DNA from: JADKAV01 sp963818505
GTDB taxonomy: Bacteria; Actinomycetota; Actinomycetes; S36-B12; UBA10799
Length of the DNA stretch: 64,000 bases
Assembly: GCA_963818505.1 (NCBI GenBank)
Contig: CAWFSJ010000005.1
Location: 1,302,001 to 1,366,000, forward strand
Reading direction: 5' to 3'
Shown: positions 1 to 10,308 of the stretch, piece by piece
How the letters are laid out: each line of letters begins with the position of its first letter
Position numbering within the stretch: the first letter of the stretch is position 1
Notes under the pieces: generated by a model
Told to the model about the DNA's origin: nothing
Database searches by the model: none
Seen by the model: only the letters and a program-made list of their open reading frames with translations
Made by a program: the position numbers and the translations under genes

Positions 1-318
1 GTTTCCCTGGGTGCTGTCAAGGCCGTAGAGGCGCTCCTTGAGGATCGGGTCCTTGCCGTTCCACAGGCCGAGGGAGAAGCAGGTGTCCTGCAGGAGGTCC
101 GAGAGTCCGGCCAGGCCGTCCTCGCTCCAGCGGAAGGTGCGTGCGTGTGCGTGCTCGAACGGGAAGTACTTCCAGGCGTCACCGTCTGTCGAGTAGTCCT
201 CACGCACGGTGCCCCAACCCCGCTCCGACAAGTAGGGGCCCCACTGGTACCAAGGGCCGGCCTGCTCCGGGCCACCGGCGATACCGCCGGCCTGCTTCAT
301 ACGCTCGTACTCGCTCAC
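1..318 (-). CDS. Glucosidase-like glycoside hydrolase (MGH1/GH63-like), N-terminal fragment
   Basis: The reverse strand gives an open frame of about 106 residues that runs off the left edge of the window. From a GTG at 318 it reads VSEYERMKQAGG, then GPWYQWGPYLSERGWGTVRE, DAWKYFPFEHAHARTFRW and LWNGKDPILKERLYGL. From memory these blocks match the N-terminus of large (roughly 850-900 aa) actinobacterial glucosidase proteins related to GH63/mannosylglycerate hydrolase; this is family recall, not a search. An ATG seven codons further in (298-300) is an alternative start. The catalytic region is outside the window, so activity and substrate cannot be judged. The gene diverges from clpC. Confidence 0.7.
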   Translation of the reverse strand, partial: MSEYERMKQAGGIAGGPEQAGPWYQWGPYLSERGWGTVREDYSTDGDAWKYFPFEHAHARTFRWSEDGLAGLSDLLQDTCFSLGLWNGKDPILKERLYGLDSTQGN

Positions 319-515
319 CCGGTGAAGGGTAGTCGCGCCGGGTGTGTGGTGGCGCGGCTCGCGTCGGGCAGCGACCAAGCACCTGGAGTCGCTCGCGCAC
401 GCCCCAATAGCGGTTGCGTTCACCCAGGGCGAAGTCGGGAAGCCCACGAGACAGGTCGTCGTTGTCGTAGGTCGAGGTTAGAGTGATAAATCAGGCGTCT
501 GATGGGAGTGAACGG
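319..515. promoter_or_regulatory. Intergenic region with clpC promoter
   Basis: This 197-bp stretch separates two divergent genes. A TAGAGT hexamer at 479-484 fits the actinobacterial -10 consensus TAnnnT. It would give a leader of about 25-30 nt carrying the Shine-Dalgarno GGGAG at 504-508. No convincing ClgR or HspR operator was found by eye. Confidence 0.4.
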
Positions 516-3011
<2,496 letters not shown>

Positions 3012-3021
3012 TCCCCACCTG

Positions 3022-3089
3022 GTTAGAGGTTGTGGTCCTGGTTAGCGAATCCACGCGTTGTTTCGCTAACCAACCACACAACCTCTAAC
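3022..3089. repeat. 68-bp palindromic element, copy 1
   Basis: Imperfect inverted repeat starting GTTAGAGGTTGTG and ending CACAACCTCTAAC. It has inner arms GTTAGCGAA/TTCGCTAAC and centre TCCACGCGTTGT. The arms are 28 nt with an unpaired 5-nt block (GTCCT on the left; TGGTT on the right, read inward). It lies between the convergent genes clpC and mutY, starting 10 nt after the clpC stop. In the family orientation defined by ACAACGCGTGGA this copy is inverted. Confidence 0.9.
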
Positions 3090-3098
3090 GCGGTGGGT

Positions 3099-3926
3099 TC
3101 AGTCCGGCAGCGACCAGCGGTCGCCTCGCACAATGAGGCCGTCTGTGAGCAAGCCATCCAGCGCGCGCTGAAGTTGGTCCGGGTCGGGCCACTCGAACTG
3201 CTCGGCGGGCCCGCTGCGCAGGGTTTGAAGGACCGTGCCGCGTGCCTGCCGGTCGGTGCCCTCGTAGGCCTGGGTCCGGGTGGCTCTCGGTCCGGGAACC
3301 CAATCGCAGTCATTCGCCAACGGACACGTGCTGCATCTGGGCCTTTGGGAAGTGCACACCAGGGCCCCGAACTCCATGGATGCCGCTGCCCACAAGGGGG
3401 CTGGCACCTCCAGGTGCGTGTGTACCTGCTCGGCCAGGGCTCGTTCCGCGGCGCTGAGGGATGCTGCCGGATCGGAGCCGGTGAAAAGCCGCACAAGGAA
3501 CCGTCGCACGTTGACGTCGACGACCACGGCCGGCCTGTCGTAGGCGAAGGCTGCCACAGCCGCGGCGGTGTACTCGCCCACCCCGGGCAGTTCGCGCAGT
3601 GCAGCCTCGGTGTCGGGGACCTGCCCCTCATGGTGATCGCGCATGATGACCGCTGCCTCGTGTAGGCGCTTGGCCCGTCGGGGATAGCCGAGCCTGCCCC
3701 AGGCCCGGATCGCCTCCCCGACGGAGTCGTCGGCCAAAGAGGTCGGGGTGGGCCAGCGTCGTCGCCAGTCACTCCATGCAGGCAGCACTCGCGACACCGG
3801 TGTCTGCTGCAGCATGATCTCGCTGACGTACACACCCCACGGGTCGGTGGATCGCCACGGCAGATCCCGGCGGTGATCGCCGAACCACTGCGTCACGACC
3901 CGGTCGACATGTGCCATCTGCGCCAT
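3099..3926 (-). CDS. mutY: A/G-specific adenine DNA glycosylase MutY
   Basis: Removes adenine mispaired with 8-oxoguanine or guanine in base-excision repair. The 275-aa protein shows the HhH-GPD core: SEIMLQQTP with the catalytic Glu, the helix-hairpin-helix LPGVGEYTAAAV, and VVVDVNVRRF with the catalytic Asp. The [4Fe-4S] ligands follow as C-x6-C-x2-C-x5-C (CTSQRPRCSTCPLANDC). The C-terminal recognition region is short, as in many actinobacterial MutY. Start ATG at 3926 follows a purine-rich GAAGCGAGA; ATG at 3917 is a possible alternative. It diverges from the membrane protein at 4007. Confidence 0.93.
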   Translation of the reverse strand: MAQMAHVDRVVTQWFGDHRRDLPWRSTDPWGVYVSEIMLQQTPVSRVLPAWSDWRRRWPTPTSLADDSVGEAIRAWGRLGYPRRAKRLHEAAVIMRDHHEGQVPDTEAALRELPGVGEYTAAAVAAFAYDRPAVVVDVNVRRFLVRLFTGSDPAASLSAAERALAEQVHTHLEVPAPLWAAASMEFGALVCTSQRPRCSTCPLANDCDWVPGPRATRTQAYEGTDRQARGTVLQTLRSGPAEQFEWPDPDQLQRALDGLLTDGLIVRGDRWSLPD

Positions 3927-3993
3927 TCTCGCTTCTGCACGCGTCCGGGCAAACGGGCCACCCCCGCCCGGTGGAGTCGTTGGCGCCGCCGCT

Positions 3994-3999
3994 TACCGT
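3994..3999 (+). promoter_or_regulatory. -10 hexamer TACCGT, leaderless start
   Basis: TACCGT is followed by 7 nt and then ATG 4007. The expected transcription start coincides with the initiation codon and no Shine-Dalgarno fits in between. Confidence 0.55.
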
Positions 4000-4006
4000 G
4001 GCTGTC

Positions 4007-4621
4007 ATGAGTTCGTTGTTGAATCCCGTGGGCCCAGAACCGGCCAGCGTCTATTGGCGCCGCCGGATCATCGTGATTCTGGGTGTCCTGGTGGTTCTGG
4101 CGCTGTTGTGGTGGCTCATCTCCCCAGGTGGATCGTCGGCGCCGACCTCGGCAAGTGCCAGCCCGTCGCCGCTTCCGACGCTCTCGCCCACCGTCTCCGC
4201 GTCACCGTCGGGGTCGTCGTCGCCGGCGGTTTCCGGAGCAGCATGCCTGGACGATGACATGGCCGTGACCGTGTCTATGACGCAGCAGAGCTATCCGGTC
4301 GGCAGCCCGGTCGAGTTCGTCATGAAGATCAGCAACATCGGCGCAGCACCCTGTTCGCGCGATGTGGGGCCCGCAGCCAACACGTTCACGGTGAAGTCCG
4401 GCGGCTTCGACGTGTGGTCCTCGGATGCGTGCACCGAGGCTGGGGAGTCACAGATCGAGGAGATTCCCGCTGGTGAGGCCTTCGCGGTCAAAGGCACTTG
4501 GGACAGCACGGTGACGGCCAACGGCTGCGCCAGTCCGACCGCAGCCCAAGCCGGTGCCTACCAGGTCGAGGCGACCAACGGTGAGGTTCCAAGCACTGCC
4601 TTGAGTTTCAGCCTGAGCTGA
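4007..4621 (+). CDS. Membrane-anchored extracytoplasmic protein
   Basis: A 204-aa protein of unknown function. A short cytoplasmic tail ending in RRR precedes one hydrophobic helix (about residues 19-38, VILGVLVVLALLWWL). A Ser/Pro/Ala-rich linker follows, then an exported beta-rich domain of about 125 residues with three or four Cys, resembling intracellular-proteinase-inhibitor or DUF4232-type Ig-like folds. A TACCGT hexamer 7 nt before the ATG supports the start and suggests a leaderless mRNA. The stop lies one base from the convergent disA stop. The genomic position between mutY and disA is reminiscent of other actinobacteria, but no role is inferred. Confidence 0.75.
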   Translation: MSSLLNPVGPEPASVYWRRRIIVILGVLVVLALLWWLISPGGSSAPTSASASPSPLPTLSPTVSASPSGSSSPAVSGAACLDDDMAVTVSMTQQSYPVGSPVEFVMKISNIGAAPCSRDVGPAANTFTVKSGGFDVWSSDACTEAGESQIEEIPAGEAFAVKGTWDSTVTANGCASPTAAQAGAYQVEATNGEVPSTALSFSLS

Positions 4622-4622
4622 C

Positions 4623-5684
4623 CTACTGGTAGCGGTCCAGGATCGAGGACTCCGCCAACCGGGACAGCGCGTCACGCACACTGCGCGCTCGGGTCTCGCC
4701 GACCCCGTCCACCGACTGCAGATCGTCGATCGAAGCAGCCAGCAGCTTCTGCAGACTGCCGAAGTGCTCGATCATGCGCTGCACCACCGGGTCGGGCAAG
4801 CGCGGCACCCGGCCAAGCAATCGGTACCCTCGAGGACTCAGTGGTTGATCCAGGCCTTCGGTGTCGCTGGCTATGCCCATCAGGTCGGCCAGTTCCGCCA
4901 GATCCACCAACGAGGAGTCGGCGGTCTCATCCAAGGCAGCGATGGTTGCCGAATGGTCGTCGGCGTCGGGCAGGTAGTCCTGCAGCAACAACACCTGATC
5001 CGACGAGACGCCACTGACCACCTCCTGAAGCTGCAGATCCAGCAGGCGGCCCTCCACACCGAGTTCAACGACGTAGTCGTCAATCTCCGCGGACATACGA
5101 CGAACCATCTCAAGACGCTGGGTCACCAGAAGTACATCGCGCACGGTCACGAGGTCTTCCACCTCAAGGGCCGAAAGGGTCGCACTCACCTCATCGAGTC
5201 GCTGCCTGTACCGCTCGAGCGTGGCCAGGGCCTGATTGGCTTTCCCGAGGATCGCCGTGGGGTCCTCAAGCACTTTGCGTTGCCCATCGAAGTACAGCGC
5301 GATCGTCTCCATCGACTTACTGACGCTGATCACGGGGAAGCCGGTCTGGACCGCGACCCGCTCTGCCGTGCGATGTCGGGTGCCTGTCTCCTGGGTCGGA
5401 ATGCTCGGATCGGGGAGCAGTTGAACGGCCGCACGAACGATTCGTGTGGCGTTGCGGTCCAGAATGACCGCCCCGTCCATCTTCGCCAACTCCCGCAGGC
5501 CGGTCGAGGTGAACTCCACGTCCATGCCGAACCCACCACCGGACATCTGCTCGACGACCTCGTTGTGGCCCAAGACGATGAGACCACCGGTTCGGCCCCT
5601 CAGAATCCGTTCCAGACCTTCGCGCAGGTCCGTGCCCGGGGCAACTTGGGACAAAGCCGCGCGCATCGGGGCGACTCGATCCAT
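4623..5684 (-). CDS. disA: Diadenylate cyclase DisA
   Basis: DNA-integrity scanning protein that condenses two ATP into c-di-AMP. The 353-aa product has the DAC domain with DGA (about residues 70-72) and RHR (about 103-105), the catalytic signature. A helical linker and a C-terminal HhH DNA-binding region (SVDGVGETRARSVR) follow. ATG 5684 is chosen because AGAGGGAG sits five bases upstream; a GTG two codons earlier (5690) is too close to that site. The gene lies 44 bp downstream of radA on the same strand, the conserved radA-disA operon in which RadA modulates DisA. Confidence 0.96.
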   Translation of the reverse strand: MDRVAPMRAALSQVAPGTDLREGLERILRGRTGGLIVLGHNEVVEQMSGGGFGMDVEFTSTGLRELAKMDGAVILDRNATRIVRAAVQLLPDPSIPTQETGTRHRTAERVAVQTGFPVISVSKSMETIALYFDGQRKVLEDPTAILGKANQALATLERYRQRLDEVSATLSALEVEDLVTVRDVLLVTQRLEMVRRMSAEIDDYVVELGVEGRLLDLQLQEVVSGVSSDQVLLLQDYLPDADDHSATIAALDETADSSLVDLAELADLMGIASDTEGLDQPLSPRGYRLLGRVPRLPDPVVQRMIEHFGSLQKLLAASIDDLQSVDGVGETRARSVRDALSRLAESSILDRYQ

Positions 5685-5728
5685 GGGCACTCCCTCTTTG
5701 GCTTTGAGGTGATTATCCCCCCACCGCC

Positions 5729-7156
5729 TCAGAAGGGCGCGTTGACCGGCTGGGGTTCGGCTCGCTGCACTCGTCCAGGCGTCGCGGCTATGACATCGAG
5801 CAGGTCCGTCAGCCGGTGGATCGGCAGCACGTCCAGGCCCGCTGCTGCCCGCACCACCTCGGGATGGCCCCCGGCATCAGCCGGGATCACCACCGTCCTG
5901 AAGCCGAGTCGGGCCGCCTCGGCCACACGCTTGGACAGGCCCGGGACGACGCGCAGGTCACCGGAGAGGGTGACCTCTCCGATCGCCACGGTGTCCGGCC
6001 ACAAGGGCGTGTCGAGGCGGGCGGAGGCGACCGCCAAGCAGACCGCGAGGTCTGCGCCCGGATCGCTCAGCCTGGCTCCCCCCACCGTTGCGGCGTAGAC
6101 GTCACGGTTGCTCAGCGACAACCGGCCTGCCTTCTCGGTGACGGTGACCAGCATGGTGGTCCGGTTGAGTTCCAGGCCGGTGGCTGATCGACGGGGTGCG
6201 GGTGCGGCCGTCGGCGCCACCAGTGCCTGGATCTCGGCCAGCATGGGGCGCCGTCCTTCGAGCGTGACTGTCAGACACGACCCGGGCACGGGTTGCTCGC
6301 GGACCTTCCGAAACAAGAAGGATGGGTCTGCGACCTCTCGTAGACCATCCTCATCGTGCTCGAAACAAGCCACCTCGTCGGTTGGCCCGAACCGGTTCTT
6401 CATCGACCTCAGCATGCGCAGCGCGGAGGTCCGGTCGCCTTCGAATGTCACGACGGTGTCGACCAGATGCTCCAGTGCCCTGGGGCCGGCCACGGAGTTC
6501 TCCCGCGTCGACTGGCCGACCAGCAGGGTCGGGAGGTTGCGGCTCTTGGCCCACTGTGTGATCACCTGCGTGACCTCATGGACTTGTGCCACCCCACCGG
6601 CGCGGGAGTCGATGGAGGAGGTGGCGATCGTCTGTACTGAGTCCACGATCAGCAGGGCTGGTTTCACTTCCGCCAAGTGGGCCAGCAGTTGTTCCAGTTC
6701 GGTCTCGTCGGCGATCAGGAGGTTCTGGTGGAGTGCGCCGATTCGTTGAGCCCGCAAGGCGATCTGTTCGGCGGACTCCTCGCCGGAGACGTAGAGGACC
6801 GTGCCGTTGACCTGGGCGAAGCGGTGGCCCACATCAAGCAACAGCGTGGATTTCCCAACTCCGGGTTCCCCCGCGACAAGAACCACCTGCCCGGAGACCA
6901 GCCCGCCGCCCAGAACCCGGTCGAACTCGCTCACCCCAGTGCTGAGCCGACGGTGATGCTCCCCGCGCAGGTCCACCACGGGACGCGCCGAACGGTTCGG
7001 CGCTCCAGCCGGCCCCCGGGTCTTGGAACCGGCCTTGGGTCGGCTCTGGCTGGCGCTCTCCGTAAGAGTCGCGAACTCATCGCAGGATGGGCACTTACCC
7101 ATCCACTTGGACGTGCGGTTGCCGCAGGCGCTGCATTGGAACTCTGACTTGGGCAC
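5729..7156 (-). CDS. radA: DNA repair protein RadA
   Basis: RecA-like ATPase that promotes branch migration and processing of recombination intermediates. The 475-aa product begins with a C4 zinc finger (CSACGNRTSKWMGKCPSC), then Walker A GEPGVGKST and the RadA-specific KNRFG motif. The C-terminal Lon-protease-like domain contains the segment ASARLDTPLWPDTVAIGEV. The frame extends to a GTG at 7186, but GTG 7156 is preferred: it starts MPKSEFQC and lies 7 nt after a TAGTGT hexamer. Upstream lies the 33-bp tandem array. Confidence 0.94.
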   Translation of the reverse strand: MPKSEFQCSACGNRTSKWMGKCPSCDEFATLTESASQSRPKAGSKTRGPAGAPNRSARPVVDLRGEHHRRLSTGVSEFDRVLGGGLVSGQVVLVAGEPGVGKSTLLLDVGHRFAQVNGTVLYVSGEESAEQIALRAQRIGALHQNLLIADETELEQLLAHLAEVKPALLIVDSVQTIATSSIDSRAGGVAQVHEVTQVITQWAKSRNLPTLLVGQSTRENSVAGPRALEHLVDTVVTFEGDRTSALRMLRSMKNRFGPTDEVACFEHDEDGLREVADPSFLFRKVREQPVPGSCLTVTLEGRRPMLAEIQALVAPTAAPAPRRSATGLELNRTTMLVTVTEKAGRLSLSNRDVYAATVGGARLSDPGADLAVCLAVASARLDTPLWPDTVAIGEVTLSGDLRVVPGLSKRVAEAARLGFRTVVIPADAGGHPEVVRAAAGLDVLPIHRLTDLLDVIAATPGRVQRAEPQPVNAPF

Positions 7157-7163
7157 GTCGGCA

Positions 7164-7169
7164 ACACTA
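7164..7169 (-). promoter_or_regulatory. -10 hexamer TAGTGT of radA
   Basis: Read on the minus strand, TAGTGT is followed by 7 nt and then GTG 7156. This matches the leaderless pattern seen across the window and decides between the two possible radA starts. Confidence 0.5.
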
Positions 7170-7211
7170 GGCGCGGGGTACGACACGAGCGGTTCGGCGC
7201 GCGGGCCTGGG

Positions 7212-7434
7212 GATAACCGTGGGCCGCGACGGGTTGGGGCCGGGGATGACCGTGGGCCGCGACGGGTTGGGGTCGGGGATGACCGTGGGCCGCGACGGGT
7301 TGGGGTCGGGGATGACCGTGGGCCGCGACGGGTTGGGGCCGGGGATGACCGTGGGCCGCGACGGGTTGGGGCCGGGGATGACCGTGGGCCGCGACGGGTT
7401 GGGGCCGGGGATAACCGTGGGCCGCGACGGGTTG
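7212..7434. repeat. 33-bp tandem array (about 6.8 units)
   Basis: Units begin at 7212, 7245, 7278, 7311, 7344, 7377 and 7410, each GATRACCGTGGGCCGCGACG followed by a GGTTGGGG(C/T)CGGG tail. The first and last units read GATAACC and the inner ones GATGACC. The last unit stops after 25 bases exactly where the palindromic element begins. The unit is 11 codons long, so frames stay open through it, but nothing suggests coding function. Confidence 0.9.
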
Positions 7435-7502
7435 GTTAGAGGTTGTGCTGTTGGTTAGCGAAACAACGCGTGGATTCGCTAACCAACAGCACAACCTCTA
7501 AC
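7435..7502. repeat. 68-bp palindromic element, copy 2 (perfect arms)
   Basis: Both 28-nt arms pair perfectly, including the variable block (CTGTT/AACAG). The centre is ACAACGCGTGGA. It is bordered on both sides by unrelated tandem repeats and lies between the end of the 7675 gene and the start of radA. Confidence 0.92.
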
Positions 7503-7655
7503 GAGGAGGCGAGGAGGCGAGGAGGCGAGGAGGCGAGGAGGCAACGGGGAGGCGAGGAGGCAACGGGGAGGCGCGGGAGGCGGGGAGGCGAGGGAGGCAA
7601 CGGGAGGCGGGAGGCAACGGGGAGGCGAGGAGGCAACGGGGAGGCGGCCTATTTC
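7503..7655. repeat. Purine-rich GAGGAGGC tandem array
   Basis: About five perfect copies of the 8-bp unit GAGGAGGC follow the palindrome directly. They then degenerate into mixed GGCAACGGGGAGGCGAGGA units up to about 7655. No gene is seen here; the array borders the 3' end of the minus-strand gene at 7675. Confidence 0.8.
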
Positions 7656-7674
7656 GCAGACCCGGGCCGCCGCG

Positions 7675-8427
7675 TCAAGAAGGGTCAGCCGGGTGGCGGG
7701 CGACGTCGGTGCCCTTGCGGCGACTGCGTTCACGCAACTCACACGCCTGGACGAGCACGTCGTAGGCCGCGCGCCCCATCATCTCGACCAGCCCATCGCG
7801 CTCCGTGAGGTAGACCGGCTCGGGCGCCACGTGGGCCTCGGTGTTCGAGGAGCAGTACCAGTTCAGGTCGTGCCCACCCGGGCCCCATCCGCGCCGGTCG
7901 TACTCCCCGATACCCACGACCAGGATCGTGGTGTCGTCCGGGCGTTGCCTGTGGTCGAAGGTGCGCCGAATGGGCAGCTGCCAGCAGACGTCTGGCTTGG
8001 ACTGCACCGGGGAAACACCTTCGCGCACGGCCAGCGCGTGCAACGCACACCCGGTCGGGCCGTCGAAGTCGGGGCGGTTCAAGAAGATGCAGGCCCCGTC
8101 GACGACTCGGGTCTGCTTGCTGCCCTCGGGGTCCTTCATCACGAAGCCCTTGCGCGCCGCGACGTCGCGGTACTGCCAGTCGGCATCGGTGAGTCGCTCG
8201 GCCCACTGCTCGACGCGCCGGCGGTCGTCCTTGTCGCTGAAGTGCGCACCAAGGGTGCAGCAGCCACCGTCCGGCATGTGCGCGGAGATGCCCCCGCAGC
8301 CACGGCCGAAGATGCAGGTCCAACGACTGGTCAACCATGTGAGATCGCACCGGAACAACTTCTCGGGGTCGGCTGGGTCGGGGAACTCGAACCATTCGCG
8401 GGGGAAGTCCAGGCAAACCTCAGGCAC
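7675..8427 (-). CDS. Conserved Cys-rich protein
   Basis: A 250-aa cytoplasmic protein of unknown function. It starts MPEVCLDFPREWFEF and carries Cys clusters: FRCDLTWLTSRWTCIFGRGC, then GGCCTLGAHFSD, and later CIFL, GCALHAL and DVCWQLP. The spacing suggests a metal-binding cluster like the YkgJ/zinc- or iron-chelating families. I recall similar proteins in many actinobacteria but cannot name the family. GTG 8427 is preferred over the upstream ATG at 8493 because TATTCT lies 6 nt before it and because the longer version would run into the divergent ppx gene. Confidence 0.75.
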   Translation of the reverse strand: MPEVCLDFPREWFEFPDPADPEKLFRCDLTWLTSRWTCIFGRGCGGISAHMPDGGCCTLGAHFSDKDDRRRVEQWAERLTDADWQYRDVAARKGFVMKDPEGSKQTRVVDGACIFLNRPDFDGPTGCALHALAVREGVSPVQSKPDVCWQLPIRRTFDHRQRPDDTTILVVGIGEYDRRGWGPGGHDLNWYCSSNTEAHVAPEPVYLTERDGLVEMMGRAAYDVLVQACELRERSRRKGTDVARHPADPS

Positions 8428-8433
8428 CGGCCC

Positions 8434-8452
8434 AGAATACGAGGCATACGCT
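8434..8452. promoter_or_regulatory. Compact divergent leaderless promoter pair
   Basis: On the minus strand TATTCT (8434-8439) precedes GTG 8427 by 6 nt. On the plus strand TACGCT (8447-8452) precedes ATG 8459 by 6 nt. Only 31 bp separate the two start codons, so each -35 region must lie in or beside the opposite gene. Confidence 0.55.
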
Positions 8453-8458
8453 TGAGTA

Positions 8459-9388
8459 ATGCGACTAGGCGTCCTGGACATTGGTTCGAACACCGCGCAC
8501 CTGCTGGTCGTGGACGCCCATCACGGCGCCGCGCCCGTGCCTGCGCTGTCGCACAAAGTCGAACTCCGACTCGCCGAGCACTTACTTGCGGACGGTTCGA
8601 TCGATGGTGCTGCCACCGATGCCTTGGTCGCCTTCATCCAGCAGGCACTGCAAACCGCTGAGGACGTCGGAGTCACAGATGTCATGGCGTTCGCCACCAG
8701 TGCCATCCGGGAGGCGCCCAACGGGGCAGAAGTCCTTCAAGAGGTGAAGCGCCGCACCGACGTCGATGTCGACCTCATGAGCGGCGAACGCGAGTCGCGC
8801 GTCACCTTCTTGGCCGTCCGCCGCTGGTTCGGCTGGTCCAGTGGCCGGTTGCTGGTCGTCGACATCGGAGGAGGCTCGCTGGAAATGGCCAGTGGCGCCG
8901 ACGAGGACCCTGATGTGGCCCTCTCCCTTCCGCTGGGCGCCGGTCGGTTGACCAGGTCCTGGCTGCCCGACGATCCGCCGAAGGCCTCCCAGCTGAAGGA
9001 GCTGCGTAAGCATGTCCGCGCGGAGGTCGCCGACGTCGTGGGACGCCTGACCCGCTTCGGGGTCCCCGAACTGTCGGTGGCCACGAGCAAGACGTTCAAG
9101 CAACTGGCGCGCATCACCGGGGCTCCCGCCAGCGCTGAGGGCCTCTACGTGCGACGTTGCCTGAACCGGGACGGCCTGGCCGAGTGGTTGCCGAAGCTGG
9201 CCAAGATGGATTCGGCCGAACGCGCACAGCTGCCAGGGGTCTCCACCGGCCGGGCTGCGCAGTTGGTCGCTGGCGCGGTCGTCGCGCAGGCCGTGATGGA
9301 CATCTTCGGAGTCGAGGAATTGGCGATCTGCCCCTGGGCGTTGCGCGAGGGTGTGATCCTCGAGCGCCTCGACACCCTGCAGGAGTAG
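8459..9388 (+). CDS. Exopolyphosphatase / pppGpp phosphatase family (Ppx/GppA)
   Basis: ASKHA-fold phosphatase acting on polyphosphate or pppGpp in the cytoplasm. The 309-aa protein has phosphate-binding loop 1 (LDIGSNTAHLLVVD, residues 5-18), the ATSAIREA segment, the GERESR motif with catalytic-type Glu, and loop 2 (VVDIGGGSLEM). The length matches the short actinobacterial Ppx forms that lack the C-terminal HD domain. Polyphosphatase and pppGpp phosphatase activity cannot be told apart from sequence. A PPK2 gene lies 2.6 kb downstream, which fits polyphosphate turnover without proving it. Confidence 0.88.
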   Translation: MRLGVLDIGSNTAHLLVVDAHHGAAPVPALSHKVELRLAEHLLADGSIDGAATDALVAFIQQALQTAEDVGVTDVMAFATSAIREAPNGAEVLQEVKRRTDVDVDLMSGERESRVTFLAVRRWFGWSSGRLLVVDIGGGSLEMASGADEDPDVALSLPLGAGRLTRSWLPDDPPKASQLKELRKHVRAEVADVVGRLTRFGVPELSVATSKTFKQLARITGAPASAEGLYVRRCLNRDGLAEWLPKLAKMDSAERAQLPGVSTGRAAQLVAGAVVAQAVMDIFGVEELAICPWALREGVILERLDTLQE

Positions 9389-9447
9389 GGCGGCGCAAAG
9401 GTGGGTCGTTGTCACCGACGACAGGTCGGGCTTGTCAGACTGGAGCA

Positions 9448-10251
9448 GTGACCAAAGGCGCGCGAAGGCCCAGGATCAAAGTGGCCCTGTCCAGCGTGTC
9501 GGTGTACCCGGAATCCACCGCCGCCGCTTTCGAGATGGCATCCCGGCTCGGATACGACGGTGTCGAAGTGATGGTCATGAACGACACCGTCTCGCAAGAC
9601 CCAGATGCTTTGCGCCGATTGTCCGAGCACTACGCGACACCGATCCTGGCGGTGCACGCGCCATGCCTGTTGATCACCCAGCGGGTGTGGGGAACCGACC
9701 CTTGGGCCAAGTTGGTCCGCGCAAGGTCGGCAGCCGAAACCCTCGGCGCCGACACCGTGGTAGTCCACCCGCCGTTTCGCTGGCAGCGCGATTACGCCCG
9801 CGAGTTTCTGCGGGGGCTGCGCCGGATGCAGGACGAGACAGATATCAGATTCGCTGTGGAGAACATGTATCCGTGGCGGGCCGGTGGCCGGGAATTGGCC
9901 GCCTACTCCCCGGGCTGGGACGTCCGCGACGAGGACTACCCACACACCACCCTTGACCTGTCCCACACCGCGGTTAGCGGGACCGATCCACTGCGAATGG
10001 CACGCGACCTGGGTTCATCGTTGGCCCACATCCATCTCGCCGATGGCAGCGGCAGTAACCGTGACGAGCACTTGATCCCCGGCAGGGGCATGCAGCCGTG
10101 CGGGCCCGTCTTGGAGACCCTGGCCGGACAAGGGTTTGAAGGCGTCGTGGTGGTGGAGGTGAGCACCAGGAAGGCCGCGAACCGAACCGAACGTGAGCGC
10201 GATCTCGTGGAGGCCTTGGCATTCGCGCGTCTGCATCTCGACGTCCCCTGA
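9448..10251 (+). CDS. Sugar phosphate isomerase/epimerase-like TIM-barrel protein
   Basis: A 267-aa member of the xylose isomerase-like (AP endonuclease 2) superfamily. Visible signatures are VALSSVSVYPESTAAAFE at the start, GYDGVEVMV after it, HAPCLL and VVHPPFRW in the barrel, FAVENMYPW with the metal-binding Glu, LDLSHTAVSG, and a final HLADGSGSNRDEH with the metal-ligand His/Asp. The frame is open far upstream over the end of ppx. GTG 9448 is chosen because a CAGACT hexamer lies 6 nt before it and the family begins at about this point. The substrate is unknown. Confidence 0.82.
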   Translation: MTKGARRPRIKVALSSVSVYPESTAAAFEMASRLGYDGVEVMVMNDTVSQDPDALRRLSEHYATPILAVHAPCLLITQRVWGTDPWAKLVRARSAAETLGADTVVVHPPFRWQRDYAREFLRGLRRMQDETDIRFAVENMYPWRAGGRELAAYSPGWDVRDEDYPHTTLDLSHTAVSGTDPLRMARDLGSSLAHIHLADGSGSNRDEHLIPGRGMQPCGPVLETLAGQGFEGVVVVEVSTRKAANRTERERDLVEALAFARLHLDVP

Positions 10252-10296
10252 GAAGGGACCACTCCCGACGTGTCTGTCAACCCGATCGTCGGGCAA

Positions 10297-10302
10297 TAGG
10301 CT
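10297..10302 (+). promoter_or_regulatory. -10 hexamer TAGGCT of TetR gene
   Basis: TAGGCT followed by GTCGTT and then ATG 10309; leaderless arrangement. Confidence 0.5.
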
Positions 10303-10308
10303 GTCGTT

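Noticed and set aside
4764..6098. A 444-codon open frame antisense to disA and radA
   Set aside because: Shadow of two well-supported genes; it would cover both and shows no domain.
7212..7434. CRISPR array
   Set aside because: The repeats are contiguous without unique spacers, and no cas gene is present; the same holds for the arrays at 60,033 and 53,920.
7023..7458. Long repetitive open frames such as GMTVGRDGLGP repeats upstream of radA
   Set aside because: The 33-bp unit is a multiple of three, so any open frame stays open; the products differ only by repeat number and overlap radA antisense.
7435..7502. Short conserved 'protein' starting MCCWLANPRVVSLTN or MCCWLAKQRVDSLTN, seen at several loci
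   Set aside because: It is the translation of the 68-bp palindrome itself, recurring because the DNA repeats; no ribosome-binding site and no consistent extension.
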